NCBI RefSeq assembly: GCF_900142195.1
Contig: NZ_FRAB01000027.1
Span: 1-64,000, forward strand
DNA: 64,000 bases
Origin: Paraburkholderia terricola
Lineage (GTDB): Bacteria; Pseudomonadota; Gammaproteobacteria; Burkholderiales; Burkholderiaceae
Reading direction: 5' to 3'
Under the pieces are notes generated by a model. The model was not told the origin of the DNA. It did not search any database and saw nothing but the letters and a program-made list of their open reading frames with translations. Position 1 is the stretch's first letter, and the number at the start of each line of letters is the position of its first letter. Positions 36,304-44,193 of this stretch are shown in pieces. The position numbers were made by a program, and so were the translations under genes.

Positions 36304-37068
36304 CTATCCGGCCAGTTCACGATGCAAGGCCCGATACTCCTGCGAAAGTTTGTGTCCCGGATCGAGGTGAATGACGGGGGTCGCCTGCTGATGCGATTCG
36401 CGGATCTTCACGGACGAAGACAGCCGTGAAGCCAGCACCGGCAAGCCTTCACTGACGAGTTCGTCGACCAGCTTTTGAGGCAGGCTCGCACGAGGCTGAA
36501 ACTGGTTGATGACAATCCCTTCCACCTCCAGTGCGACGTTGTGATCCTGCTGGATCTCCTTCACGTTTTCCAGCAACGTGTAAAGCGCGCGACGGGAAAA
36601 GTCATCACAGTCGAACGGGATCAGACACCGCTCGACGGCGATCAGCGCGGAGCGGGTGTAGAAGTTCAACGCTGGCGGCGTGTCGATATAAATCGCGTCA
36701 TACATGTCGAGTTCGTTGAGCGCGTCACGCAACTTGTAGATCTTGTAGCGGGATTCCAGTTTGCCGTGCAACGCGTCCAGGTCAGGATGAGCGGGCATGA
36801 TGTCCAGATTCTCAAACGGCGTCGGATGAATGAACGACGTTACTTCTACGGGCCGGAAGCTGAACGTTAGCGCGGTTTCAAAGAAGCCAGCGACGGTGGG
36901 ATGGGCCTCGCTGGCCTGCGGGCCGAGCAGGTATTGAGTTGAATTCGCCTGGGCATCCAGGTCGATAACCAGAGTGCGCAGACCTTCGCTGGCGCTGATG
37001 GCCGCAAGGTTGCAGACGATGGTCGATTTGCCTACGCCACCTTTCTGATTGAATACGACGCGCCGCAT
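36304..37068 (-). CDS. ParA-family ATPase, orphan
   Basis: A 254-aa Walker-type ATPase. It has the deviant Walker A box NQKGGVGKSTIVCNLA (signature Lys in KGGVGKS), the second motif VIDLDAQANST and Walker B YDAIYIDTPPAL, so it is a chromosomal-type or small ParA/Soj without the N-terminal DNA-binding domain of plasmid Ia proteins. AGGGGAG precedes the ATG. There is no parB or parS-like site next to it, so it cannot be a normal segregation locus. It may position another cargo, or be a remnant of an integrated element. Confidence 0.85.
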   Translation of the reverse strand: MRRVVFNQKGGVGKSTIVCNLAAISASEGLRTLVIDLDAQANSTQYLLGPQASEAHPTVAGFFETALTFSFRPVEVTSFIHPTPFENLDIMPAHPDLDALHGKLESRYKIYKLRDALNELDMYDAIYIDTPPALNFYTRSALIAVERCLIPFDCDDFSRRALYTLLENVKEIQQDHNVALEVEGIVINQFQPRASLPQKLVDELVSEGLPVLASRLSSSVKIRESHQQATPVIHLDPGHKLSQEYRALHRELAG

Positions 37069-37386
37069 ATTCTCCCCTTGAACGGAAGCTGTCCCAAAGG
37101 CGCCAGCATACCTGAGTCAGTCGGCTGGGATGGATGTGGGCGGCTATTTTCCGGCATGGGTCGTTGTGTCGTTGAAGGGGAAAGCGCGTCAGCGCGGTCG
37201 ATGGTCTGACCGTTTGAGAAGATTAGTTGTTACTGATGGGCAGACACCTTGCCGTTGGCAGGTAAGCCGCGGCTGGAAAAGTGTGGCGTCGCTTGGTGTT
37301 AAGACTATCGCATCGGGCCCTGTTCGGCCAACAACGGTCGCTCAGCTTGGCCGCCTAAATCAGCTAGCCGAGGCATAGCAGTGGTT
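37069..37386. other. intergenic region upstream of His leader
   Basis: About 320 bases between the divergent ParA gene and the leader peptide. It contains CGGCCAACAACGGTCGCTC (37326-37344), which is similar to CGGGCAACAACGGCCGTTC around 38574-38592, a possible short dispersed repeat. No gene is supported. Confidence 0.35.
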
Positions 37387-37418
37387 ACACAATCATCAGT
37401 TTGTGTGTCAATATTGAC
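37387..37418 (+). promoter_or_regulatory. two overlapping-region palindromes before the His leader
   Basis: ACACAA (37387-37392) and TTGTGT (37401-37406) form a perfect 6+6 dyad with an 8-base spacer. GTCAATATTGAC (37407-37418) directly after it is a perfect 12-base palindrome and ends three bases before the leader ATG. Such dyads are typical repressor operators. The second occupies the place where a Shine-Dalgarno would lie, so the leader start has no ordinary ribosome binding site. Confidence 0.45.
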
Positions 37419-37421
37419 GCC

Positions 37422-37502
37422 ATGGAACTTCGTAACATCCTGAGCAAGTCTCACCACCATCACGGTCGCTATTCGATGCGCCGTGGTTCGTTACGTCCAT
37501 AG
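37422..37502 (+). CDS. histidine-rich leader peptide
   Basis: A 26-codon frame, MELRNILSKSHHHHGRYSMR and six more residues, with four consecutive His codons (CAC CAC CAT CAC at 37452-37463). It ends at TAG 46 bases before an intrinsic terminator, and a HisRS-like gene follows. This is the layout of amino-acid biosynthetic and synthetase attenuators such as the hisG leader of enterobacteria, where stalling at hungry His codons prevents termination. The start lacks a Shine-Dalgarno sequence, and alternative antiterminator pairing is only weakly visible (GCGCC at 37478-37482 with GGCGC at 37550-37554), so the mechanism is inferred. Confidence 0.6.
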   Translation: MELRNILSKSHHHHGRYSMRRGSLRP

Positions 37503-37503
37503 C

Positions 37504-37570
37504 AGGAAATCCGGGATCGCATTTCCTCTTTCCATGCACAAACGACCAAGGCGCCTTAGGCGCCTTTTTT
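37504..37570 (+). terminator. attenuator-like hairpins and terminator
   Basis: AGGAAAT (37504-37510) pairs with ATTTCCT (37521-37527), and then AAGGCGCC (37548-37555), loop TTA, GGCGCCTT (37559-37566) is followed by a T-run to 37570. The second is a strong intrinsic terminator lying between the His-rich leader and the HisRS-like gene, 26 bases before its start. A terminator in this position makes little sense unless read-through is regulated. Confidence 0.75.
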
Positions 37571-37595
37571 ATTTTCAACACCAAAGAGGATTCTC

Positions 37596-38238
37596 ATGAC
37601 CATGATTCGCGGAACACGTTTCATCGTTGGCAAGGAAGCCGCGCAAATTCGCGCTCTGGAAACTCGATTCCGGAGCTATCTTCATTAACGTTGGAGCGGA
37701 AGAGGCTATCGTCCCCGCCTTGTGGTCGCAGGATACGTTCATCCAGAAGGCTGGCGGTAGCGAGATCATCGGCCAAATGTGGGCCTTCTCCGATAAGAAG
37801 GGACGGGCTTGCTGCCTGATTCCGGAAGCGACAGCTCTCTTCCAGGAACGATGTAGTGAGTTGCTGGGTCGCCAACAGGAGCGGATGTTGTTTTATATCG
37901 CTCGATGTTATCGCTATGAACGACCGCAAGCCGGCCGTTACCGTGAATTCTCCCAACTGGGATTCGAATATCTGTGCCCCGATCCGGAATTGGCGATCAT
38001 GCGCAGTAAGGAAATAGTGACTGGCTTTTTTGACTCACTTGCACTTCGCTATGAAATCGACGGTTCGGCCCACAGGGGCCTCAGCTACTATCTGAACGGG
38101 CGGGGCTTCGAGATGCGCTGCACCGAACTCGGAGCACAACAGCAGGTGGTGGGCGGCGGCGCATATCGGGAAGGTGCCGGCTTCGGCATCGGCGCTGAAC
38201 GACTGCTGCTGGCGATGATCGCCCAAGGGCTGGTGTAG
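37596..38238 (+). pseudogene. HisRS-like catalytic-core protein, interrupted by a +1 frameshift
   Basis: The frame opens at ATG 37596 (AGAGGA upstream) with MTMIRGTRFIVGKEAAQIRA and meets TAA at 37686 after 30 codons. One base further over, the sequence continues as NVGAEEAIVPALWSQDTF to 38238, giving about 213 residues in all. It is a class II synthetase core like histidyl-tRNA synthetase: motif 2 CYRYERPQAGRYREFSQLG, a HisA-like HRGLSYYLNG (family RGLDYY) and motif 3 AGFGIGAERLLLAM. The insertion domain and the C-terminal anticodon-binding domain are absent, so it is not a replacement HisRS. The join lies at UAU CUU CAU UAA C, with GGAG just before, close to the prfB frameshift site. It may be decayed or use programmed frameshifting; a TTG at 37627 could also start the second frame alone. 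Confidence 0.65.
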
Positions 38239-38747
38239 CGACACGCACGCTGGAGAGGCTTGTGTTTCGCAACTATCGCAAGCCTCAAATCGCGATTGAT
38301 AGACTGCTGAGTCGGGACGCGAACGTCCGCCTCCTATTACCTCGACCGTCCCCTTTGGGTGGGCATATGCCGATCGTAAAGAACAGCGACCCGCATATCG
38401 CGACAACAACGTTGCGCCGTGGAACTAGACATCCTTCTTATCGGTTTGGAGCGGCCCATGGCGTTCGAGCGTCTGCTTTTCGGCCAAGCGAATGTCCCGA
38501 ATCGGTCCGCGGCCGACAACCGCCCTTCACCTGCGGGCCGAGGCCCCCTTATGCACATTGCATGATGACCGACCGGGCAACAACGGCCGTTCGACACAAT
38601 GCTTCAGATCGTCGACAATCTCTGTTGAAAGTGGATAACGATGCGGGGGATGGCTGTCCCGCTGGGACGCGCTGCCCAAGTGTCTGCAAAGGTGGCGTGA
38701 TTTCCTAGGCTCCGATATCAAAATAGAAGATTCTCCGGGGATAGTGA
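38239..38747. other. intergenic region before the helicase gene
   Basis: 509 bases. An open frame at 38262-38708 has no ribosome binding site and low-complexity composition; I do not support it. A stretch CGGGCAACAACGGCCGTTC near 38574-38592 resembles 37326-37344. GGGGAT seven bases before 38748 serves the helicase. Confidence 0.35.
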
Positions 38748-41700
38748 ATGAAGCTAACGCTGCCGCCATTACTTGGCTTAGATACTAAATTTGCAAAAGG
38801 AACGGTCAAGCAGTTGAAGGAAACCTCCAGGACATTGGAGGCTGAAATGACGCGGTTTACGCTTCCATCTGCGCTCGGATGGATGTTCAAAACCAATGCA
38901 AGTGAGGTCATTTACGTGTTCCAGCGCTTACCGGTGGCGGCGCAGATACCTTCGGATGGCACATCGTTGGTTGGCAATATCCCGGAAGGCGCGGACGAAA
39001 TTGATCTTCAAACTGCCAAATGGATACCTTGGAACGCGTCAATGGTAAGTAATTCCGCCGCCGAGGCACTAGATAGTTGGCGAAACGCATTCAGGTATAT
39101 CAGCGAAGAGGACGCCGGTTCCGGAAAACTTGGTCTTCGCAAGCCGCAGATTGGCGCGCTCCATGCGATACATGCGCATTGGTCGACGACTTCCAGTGTT
39201 GCGACTGTCGTGATGCCGACAGGGACGGGGAAGACTGAGACCATGTTGGCAACTTTGGTCACGGCGCGCTGTCCGCGTCTGCTTGTTCTGGTTCCAACGG
39301 ACGCGCTCCGGCGACAAATTTCCGAAAAGTTCTACAGCCTAGGAATTCTTAAGCGCCCGGATTGTGTGGTCTTGGATCAAGCAGCGATCAGACCCGTGGT
39401 GGGTACACTAGTGAAGCTTCCGTCTACTCCGGACGAGGTCGACGAATTCTTCAGCCAATGCAACGTCATTGTAACCACCAGCGCATTGGCCGGACTTTGC
39501 TCCTCTGATGTTCAGGACCGAATGGCGGAGCAATGTTCGCACCTATTCATCGATGAGGCACATCACGCGGAGGCGCCGACGTGGAAACGGTTCAAGTCCC
39601 ACTTCAAAGCACGCGAACGGCCTATTTTGCAGTTCACGGCGACTCCGTTCCGAGAGGATGGTCTTCCACTCGACGGGAAGATTGTCTATGTCTACCCCCT
39701 CAGAATGGCACAGCGCGAGGGATACTTTCGTTCAATTCGCTTCAGAAATGTCTTCGAATTCAGCACGCCGCGAGCCGATATAGAAATCGCCAGAGCGGTT
39801 GTGGAAGAATTGCGCGCAGACGCAACAGGACTTCACGTCGCCATGGCGCGTGTTGCTACGAAAGCTCGTGCCGCTCAGGTGCTTGAGATCTACCGCAGTA
39901 TCGGGGAATACAAACCTGTCATGCTCCACAGCACCATGTCTACGAAAGAAGCGAATGCCTCTCGGAGCTTGCTGGACTGTGGACAATCACGGATCGTAGT
40001 CTGTGTGGACATGCTCGGAGAAGGCTTTGACATGCCCGAGCTGAAGATTGCGGCATTCCACGATCTTAAGAAGAGCCTGGCGATCACCCTGCAGTTGGCT
40101 GGCCGTTTCACGCGAGCGAGAGAAGATCTAGGTGGCCCTGTATTTATCGCAAACACTGCGGATGTAAATCTTCGCGAGGAGCTTCGAACACTATATTCCC
40201 AGGATCCTGACTGGAATCGTCTCCTACCAGGCCTGAGTGAAGGAGCGATCGACCAAGAAGTGGAGGCGCAGGAATTCCTTGCTGGATTTGTTGGACAGCT
40301 CGACGATATTCCATTGCACGAAATTCGTCCATCCGCAAGCATGGTCGTGTATCGCACCCGATGTGAGATGTGGAAGCCTGAGAACTACCGAAAAGCTTTT
40401 CGAGGAGGATCGAAGGAGGAGCGGATTTATCCTATTCTTAATGCGGCCGAACACACCCTGGTAGTTCTAGCGCCGCGACGCCAAGGTGTACCGTGGACCG
40501 ATATCGCGTCGGTTGAAAGTATCGTCTGGGAACTCTGTATCGCTGTATGGGATCAACAGCGAGCGCTCCTATATGTTCACGGATCAACTAACACCGGTAC
40601 TTACGCCGATTTCGCTAAAGCGCTTTGCGGAGACGACGCTTCCTTGGTTGTCGCACCGGAAGTGTTTAGGGTGATGGCTGGAATCAATCGGCTAATGCTC
40701 ACGAATGTCGGACTCAACGAACAAATTGGCCGTCAAATTCGATACACCGGCCGCATGGGCCCCGACGTAGGCGCGCGTCTATCTGAAGCAACCCTAGGCA
40801 CTTCAACGAAAGCTGTTCTCGCAGGGGTCGGATTTTCACGTGGGGAGCAAACATCCATCGGTGCAGGAAAGCGCGGGCGTGTTTGGTCGAATTTGCGCTT
40901 GCGTGTAAGCAACTTTTCTGATTGGTGCAAGCAGGCTGGCGAGAAGATTGGGAACGACGATATCGATCCGGAAGAGGTTCTGAAAGGCACCTTGATTCCG
41001 CGCATGGTCATGGCGCGCCCATCCGCCGTTGCTATTGGAATCGACTGGCCGGTTGAACTCATCGACTTCAATGAGTCCGTCACAGCCTTTTCGTTTGAGT
41101 ACATCTCAGAAGTCTTTATGACTCATGTCGGCATCGAACTTGTCGAGTACTCGGCAACGGCGCCGCTGATCATCCGTATATTCACCGACAAGCGGGAGGT
41201 CAAGGTCCGTTTGAAGTTCGTAGGATCTGGTGCCACGGCCGACTTCGCTTTTGTCTATGAAGGCACGGGTCGCGCTTCGATCCGGCGTGGGAAAACGGTC
41301 GACGTTTGTGACTTCCTCACTGAGTTCCCTCCGACTATTTGGTTCGCGGACGGATCGAGGTTGGACGGAAACATGCACACTGAGTTGCGTACTGGCTCAA
41401 CGCTGTTTCCGCGGGACAAGCTAGAGGTAGTCGATTGGACGGACGTTGATATCAAAAAGGAGTCGCAACGTGAAGAGCGCAGGAAGGACTCGGTACAGTA
41501 CAGAACCATCGAGGTTTTGAAGGATCGGTACGCATATGACGTAATGGTCGATGATGACGGGGCGGGTGAGGCGGCGGACATTGTAGGAATAGCTCTCGAT
41601 GATCCCGTTGCGCCGAAGCTTATTACGGTCGATTTGGTGCATTGCAAGTATTCAGGCGGGAATACGGCGGGGGCGAGAATCGACGATATGTACGTCGTAT

Positions 41701-42032
41701 GCGGGCAGGCACAGCGCAGCGTTATGTGGCTGCATAACAAGGACAGACGGACAGACCTTTTCGTTCACCTTCTAAAGCGCGAGTCTATACGTATCGACGA
41801 AGGGAGACCTTCACGTATCGAAGTTGGCAGCCGTGATCGGCTAGCATTGATCAGAGACATCAGCCGCACGTGTGCAGTAACGCTCAGAGTTTTCATTGTT
41901 CAACCGGGACTTTCCAAGACGGACGCAGCTGAGCATCAGCTGGCACTGCTTGGTGTCACTGAGAAATTCTTGAGCGAGACTTACCAACTTCCGTTATATG
42001 TCTTTTGCGGTGACATTGTGAGGGTTGAATAG
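38748..42032 (+). CDS. large SF2 (DEAH) helicase with nuclease-like C-terminal region
   Basis: A 1094-aa protein. A specific N-terminal domain (1-125) precedes an SF2 helicase core: RKPQIGAL Q-motif-like (131-138), Walker A MPTGTGKTE (156-164), DEAH box FIDEAHHAE (268-276), TATPFRED (297-304), and VCVDMLGEGFDMPELK and LAGRFTRA in the second RecA lobe. About 640 unassigned residues follow. Near the C-terminus, EAADIVGIALDD (941-952) then LITVDLVHCKYSGG (958-971) and VVCGQAQRS looks like a Mrr-type PD-(D/E)xK core in which the usual Glu or Gln before x-Lys is His. Such fusions are typical of phage-defence and restriction systems. It stands alone and is less GC-rich than the core genes. Confidence 0.75.
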   Translation: MKLTLPPLLGLDTKFAKGTVKQLKETSRTLEAEMTRFTLPSALGWMFKTNASEVIYVFQRLPVAAQIPSDGTSLVGNIPEGADEIDLQTAKWIPWNASMVSNSAAEALDSWRNAFRYISEEDAGSGKLGLRKPQIGALHAIHAHWSTTSSVATVVMPTGTGKTETMLATLVTARCPRLLVLVPTDALRRQISEKFYSLGILKRPDCVVLDQAAIRPVVGTLVKLPSTPDEVDEFFSQCNVIVTTSALAGLCSSDVQDRMAEQCSHLFIDEAHHAEAPTWKRFKSHFKARERPILQFTATPFREDGLPLDGKIVYVYPLRMAQREGYFRSIRFRNVFEFSTPRADIEIARAVVEELRADATGLHVAMARVATKARAAQVLEIYRSIGEYKPVMLHSTMSTKEANASRSLLDCGQSRIVVCVDMLGEGFDMPELKIAAFHDLKKSLAITLQLAGRFTRAREDLGGPVFIANTADVNLREELRTLYSQDPDWNRLLPGLSEGAIDQEVEAQEFLAGFVGQLDDIPLHEIRPSASMVVYRTRCEMWKPENYRKAFRGGSKEERIYPILNAAEHTLVVLAPRRQGVPWTDIASVESIVWELCIAVWDQQRALLYVHGSTNTGTYADFAKALCGDDASLVVAPEVFRVMAGINRLMLTNVGLNEQIGRQIRYTGRMGPDVGARLSEATLGTSTKAVLAGVGFSRGEQTSIGAGKRGRVWSNLRLRVSNFSDWCKQAGEKIGNDDIDPEEVLKGTLIPRMVMARPSAVAIGIDWPVELIDFNESVTAFSFEYISEVFMTHVGIELVEYSATAPLIIRIFTDKREVKVRLKFVGSGATADFAFVYEGTGRASIRRGKTVDVCDFLTEFPPTIWFADGSRLDGNMHTELRTGSTLFPRDKLEVVDWTDVDIKKESQREERRKDSVQYRTIEVLKDRYAYDVMVDDDGAGEAADIVGIALDDPVAPKLITVDLVHCKYSGGNTAGARIDDMYVVCGQAQRSVMWLHNKDRRTDLFVHLLKRESIRIDEGRPSRIEVGSRDRLALIRDISRTCAVTLRVFIVQPGLSKTDAAEHQLALLGVTEKFLSETYQLPLYVFCGDIVRVE

Positions 42033-42204
42033 GCGGGTTTATCGTGTATCGTAATCTTGGAATTTTTGTAGACCCTAAACCGCATCCGACACCACCAGAA
42101 TCCCGCACACCCACCTCGCGCCCTACCCGCCCTTATCCCTTCAGCCAACCCGAGACATTTAGCCCACCAGGTTGAATGCAACCAAGGTCGCCTCCCTTAT
42201 AATT

Positions 42205-42380
42205 ACCGAGTCGCCGGGAAACACCCAGCGACCAGGTTTGACAGCCTGACGTTCCAACCGCACACCCGCTCACGCGGGTCGTGCGTCTATCTCCGCACGT
42301 CTATATTTCTATGGGCGGGCTGTGGTGGGGGAGCCGCGAGGCTCGCCGGAATGTTGGAACGCCGGTCTGTCAACCGCATC
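42205..42380 (+). ncRNA. structured RNA, possibly C4-antisense-RNA-like
   Basis: A TATAAT at 42198-42203 precedes a strongly structured segment. Hairpins are CGCCGGGAAACACCCAGCG (42212-42230), ACCCGC/GCGGGT (42264-42279) and GAGCC/GGCTC (42331-42344). GTTCCAAC (42251-42258) is perfectly complementary to GTTGGAAC (42353-42360), and GGTTTGACAG (42235-42244) pairs with CTGTCAACC (42367-42375), closing a long-range stem. This organisation recalls the C4 antisense RNA of P1/P4-type phages that controls downstream gene expression. The naming is from memory of the layout, the structure is directly visible. Confidence 0.5.
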
Positions 42381-42454
42381 ACGTGCCCGCTCACCCCTTC
42401 CACAAAAAAGGCAAGTGTCCGGGCGATCCAAAGAAGCAACAGGGAGATCGCACC

Positions 42455-42916
42455 ATGACCAGGTCCGTCAAAAATCAACCGGCTTCGCGTCCGCCTGTCG
42501 ACGCACTTCAGTACGAAAAGCTTGCCCTTTCCGCGTTCGAGCTATGCGACCGACAGGTCGGTCAACTGGACACGTTGATCACGCTCGCGGCTTCGATAGT
42601 GAGAAATCCCGCGATCACGCGCGACGAAAGACAGCGACAAAGAACGCTCATCGAATTGCTCGTGGACACGGCAGAGCAGTATCAACAGGAACTCGAATGC
42701 GACCGTGAGCTATTCCAGGTCATTGCTCTAGATGCGAAAGGCGTCCCGCATAGGCGCATCACGGCACATCACGCAGCGAAGTTGCTGGCCGAGGCATCGC
42801 AGAGAGGAAAACCACCTGTCGCCGAGGCGAACGCAAAAGCAAGCGCAACCGCTTCCCAGCGTAAAAGCCCATCCGCGAAAACCGCCGTCACGTTAGCCAC
42901 CGCCACCGTGCAGTAA
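42455..42916 (+). CDS. hypothetical protein after the structured RNA
   Basis: A 153-aa soluble protein starting MTRSVKNQPASRPPVDALQY, with a helical centre (residues about 20-110, including TRDERQRQRTLIELLVDTAE) and a low-complexity Ala/Ser/Lys/Thr tail of about 40 residues. AGGGAGA lies just before the ATG at 42455. The same frame is open back to a GTG at 42281 inside the structured RNA, which could encode a longer form. In phage-type C4 loci such a gene is the RNA's target; here that is an inference. The function is not known. Confidence 0.6.
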   Translation: MTRSVKNQPASRPPVDALQYEKLALSAFELCDRQVGQLDTLITLAASIVRNPAITRDERQRQRTLIELLVDTAEQYQQELECDRELFQVIALDAKGVPHRRITAHHAAKLLAEASQRGKPPVAEANAKASATASQRKSPSAKTAVTLATATVQ

Positions 42917-42930
42917 CCGGCTGCCGTAAA

Positions 42931-42969
42931 AAAAGACCGAAAAAAACAATGGCCGGCAACGCCGGCCAT
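42931..42969 (-). terminator. intrinsic terminator of the hem operon
   Basis: ATGGCCGGC, loop AACG-like, GCCGGCCAT at 42949-42969, with an A-rich run to the left (42931-42947) that is a T-run on the minus strand. It follows hemY by 31 bases and may also serve the plus-strand hypothetical gene. Confidence 0.85.
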
Positions 42970-43000
42970 TCAAAATCGCATCCATCGCGCAACGCAACCG

Positions 43001-44191
43001 TCAAACGATATTCATCGCCAACGCACTCTCGCGATAATGCTGGCTCGCCTTCTCCGCATCGCCGAGTTGTTCATGCAAGCGCGCCAACGCGCGATGCGAA
43101 CGAATCTTCAACGTCTCGTTATCGGCGAGTTTCAGCGCGCGTTCGAGGAACGATTGCGCCTTGCCCCACAGTTGCTGATGCAGACACAAGCGGCCCAACG
43201 CGAACAGCAAGTCCGCATCTTCCGGGCGATCCTTCTGCCATGCCTCGGCCTTCTGGATCAACGGCAACGCATCGCCTCCGGCCGTGTCGGGATAACGTCG
43301 CAGCAAGCGCGCGTCCCAGTTCTGCGCGAGCGCCTCCTCGACGATCTTGCGCGCCTCCTGCGGACGATTCAGCGCCACCAGCAGTTCAGCGGCGAGATCG
43401 GCGAGACGCGGCGAATGACGCTCGGTAGGCGTGAGCGAATGCCACAACTCCAGCAGCGCATCGGCGTTATGACGCCGGTCGCGCAACAAATTCTCCGCCG
43501 CCAGTTGACGCAAACGCACCGCCACCGCCGGATGAATTGCCTCACGTTTTTCCAGCGTCTTGACGAGCTTGAGCACCTCGCCCCAGTTCTTCAACTGCTG
43601 TTGCGCGCGCAGCATGATCTGCTGCGCGTGAATCCGCCGCGCGCCCTGCGACTGCATTTCGGTGAGCGCGGTGAGCGCGCCGTCCGCGTCGCGGCCGTCG
43701 GCGCGCATGTCGGCGGTAGCCATCAGGCGCGCGTCCTGCCAGTCGGCTTCCTCGATCTGCGCGAGCCATTCGTCGCGCCGCGCATATTCATGCATGCGGT
43801 GCGCCGCGGTGGCCGCGATCAAGCCGGCCGCGCCCTTGTTGTCGCCGTTCGCGAGCGCATCCTTCGCGGCCTTCTCGGCGCGCGAGAAACGCCCGGCGTA
43901 CAGATTGCCGATCGCGTCACGCAGCGCGGCGTGCGCCTTCGCGACCCGCGAGCGCGCACGGTAGGCGGCCACCCGCTGCGGCATGCGCCAGATATTGCGG
44001 ACAATGCGCAGCAGCGCGTAGAGCAGGATGAACAGCACCACCAGCCCGACCACGAACAGATTCAGCGAGATGTCGACGCGGTACGGCGGATAGATCAGCA
44101 GCACCTGCCCCGTGTCGAAACGACCGACCACCGCCAGCACCACCGCGACGGCGAACAGCAACGCGAGCCATAGAAGTCCCCGGATCGCCAT
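43001..44191 (-). CDS. hemY: HemY-like TPR membrane protein
   Basis: A 396-aa inner-membrane protein of the heme-operon HemY type. Two transmembrane helices (about 7-29 and 41-63) with a conserved LLIYPPYRVDISLNL segment between them are followed by tetratricopeptide-like helical repeats to the C-terminus (for example ALFALGRLCLHQQLWGKAQ). It is the last gene of hemC-hemDX-hemY, two bases after hemDX. Its exact role in heme synthesis is uncertain; it is not the Gram-positive protoporphyrinogen oxidase of the same name. Confidence 0.88.
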   Translation of the reverse strand: MAIRGLLWLALLFAVAVVLAVVGRFDTGQVLLIYPPYRVDISLNLFVVGLVVLFILLYALLRIVRNIWRMPQRVAAYRARSRVAKAHAALRDAIGNLYAGRFSRAEKAAKDALANGDNKGAAGLIAATAAHRMHEYARRDEWLAQIEEADWQDARLMATADMRADGRDADGALTALTEMQSQGARRIHAQQIMLRAQQQLKNWGEVLKLVKTLEKREAIHPAVAVRLRQLAAENLLRDRRHNADALLELWHSLTPTERHSPRLADLAAELLVALNRPQEARKIVEEALAQNWDARLLRRYPDTAGGDALPLIQKAEAWQKDRPEDADLLFALGRLCLHQQLWGKAQSFLERALKLADNETLKIRSHRALARLHEQLGDAEKASQHYRESALAMNIV

Positions 44192-44193
44192 GA

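Noticed and set aside
38262..38708. 148-aa open frame before the helicase
   Set aside because: No ribosome binding site and no protein-like hydrophobic or helical pattern; many Arg and Pro.
42281..42454. GTG-initiated N-terminal extension of the hypothetical protein at 42455
   Set aside because: It overlaps the structured RNA and has no ribosome binding site; the ATG with AGGGAGA is better. Kept only as a note.
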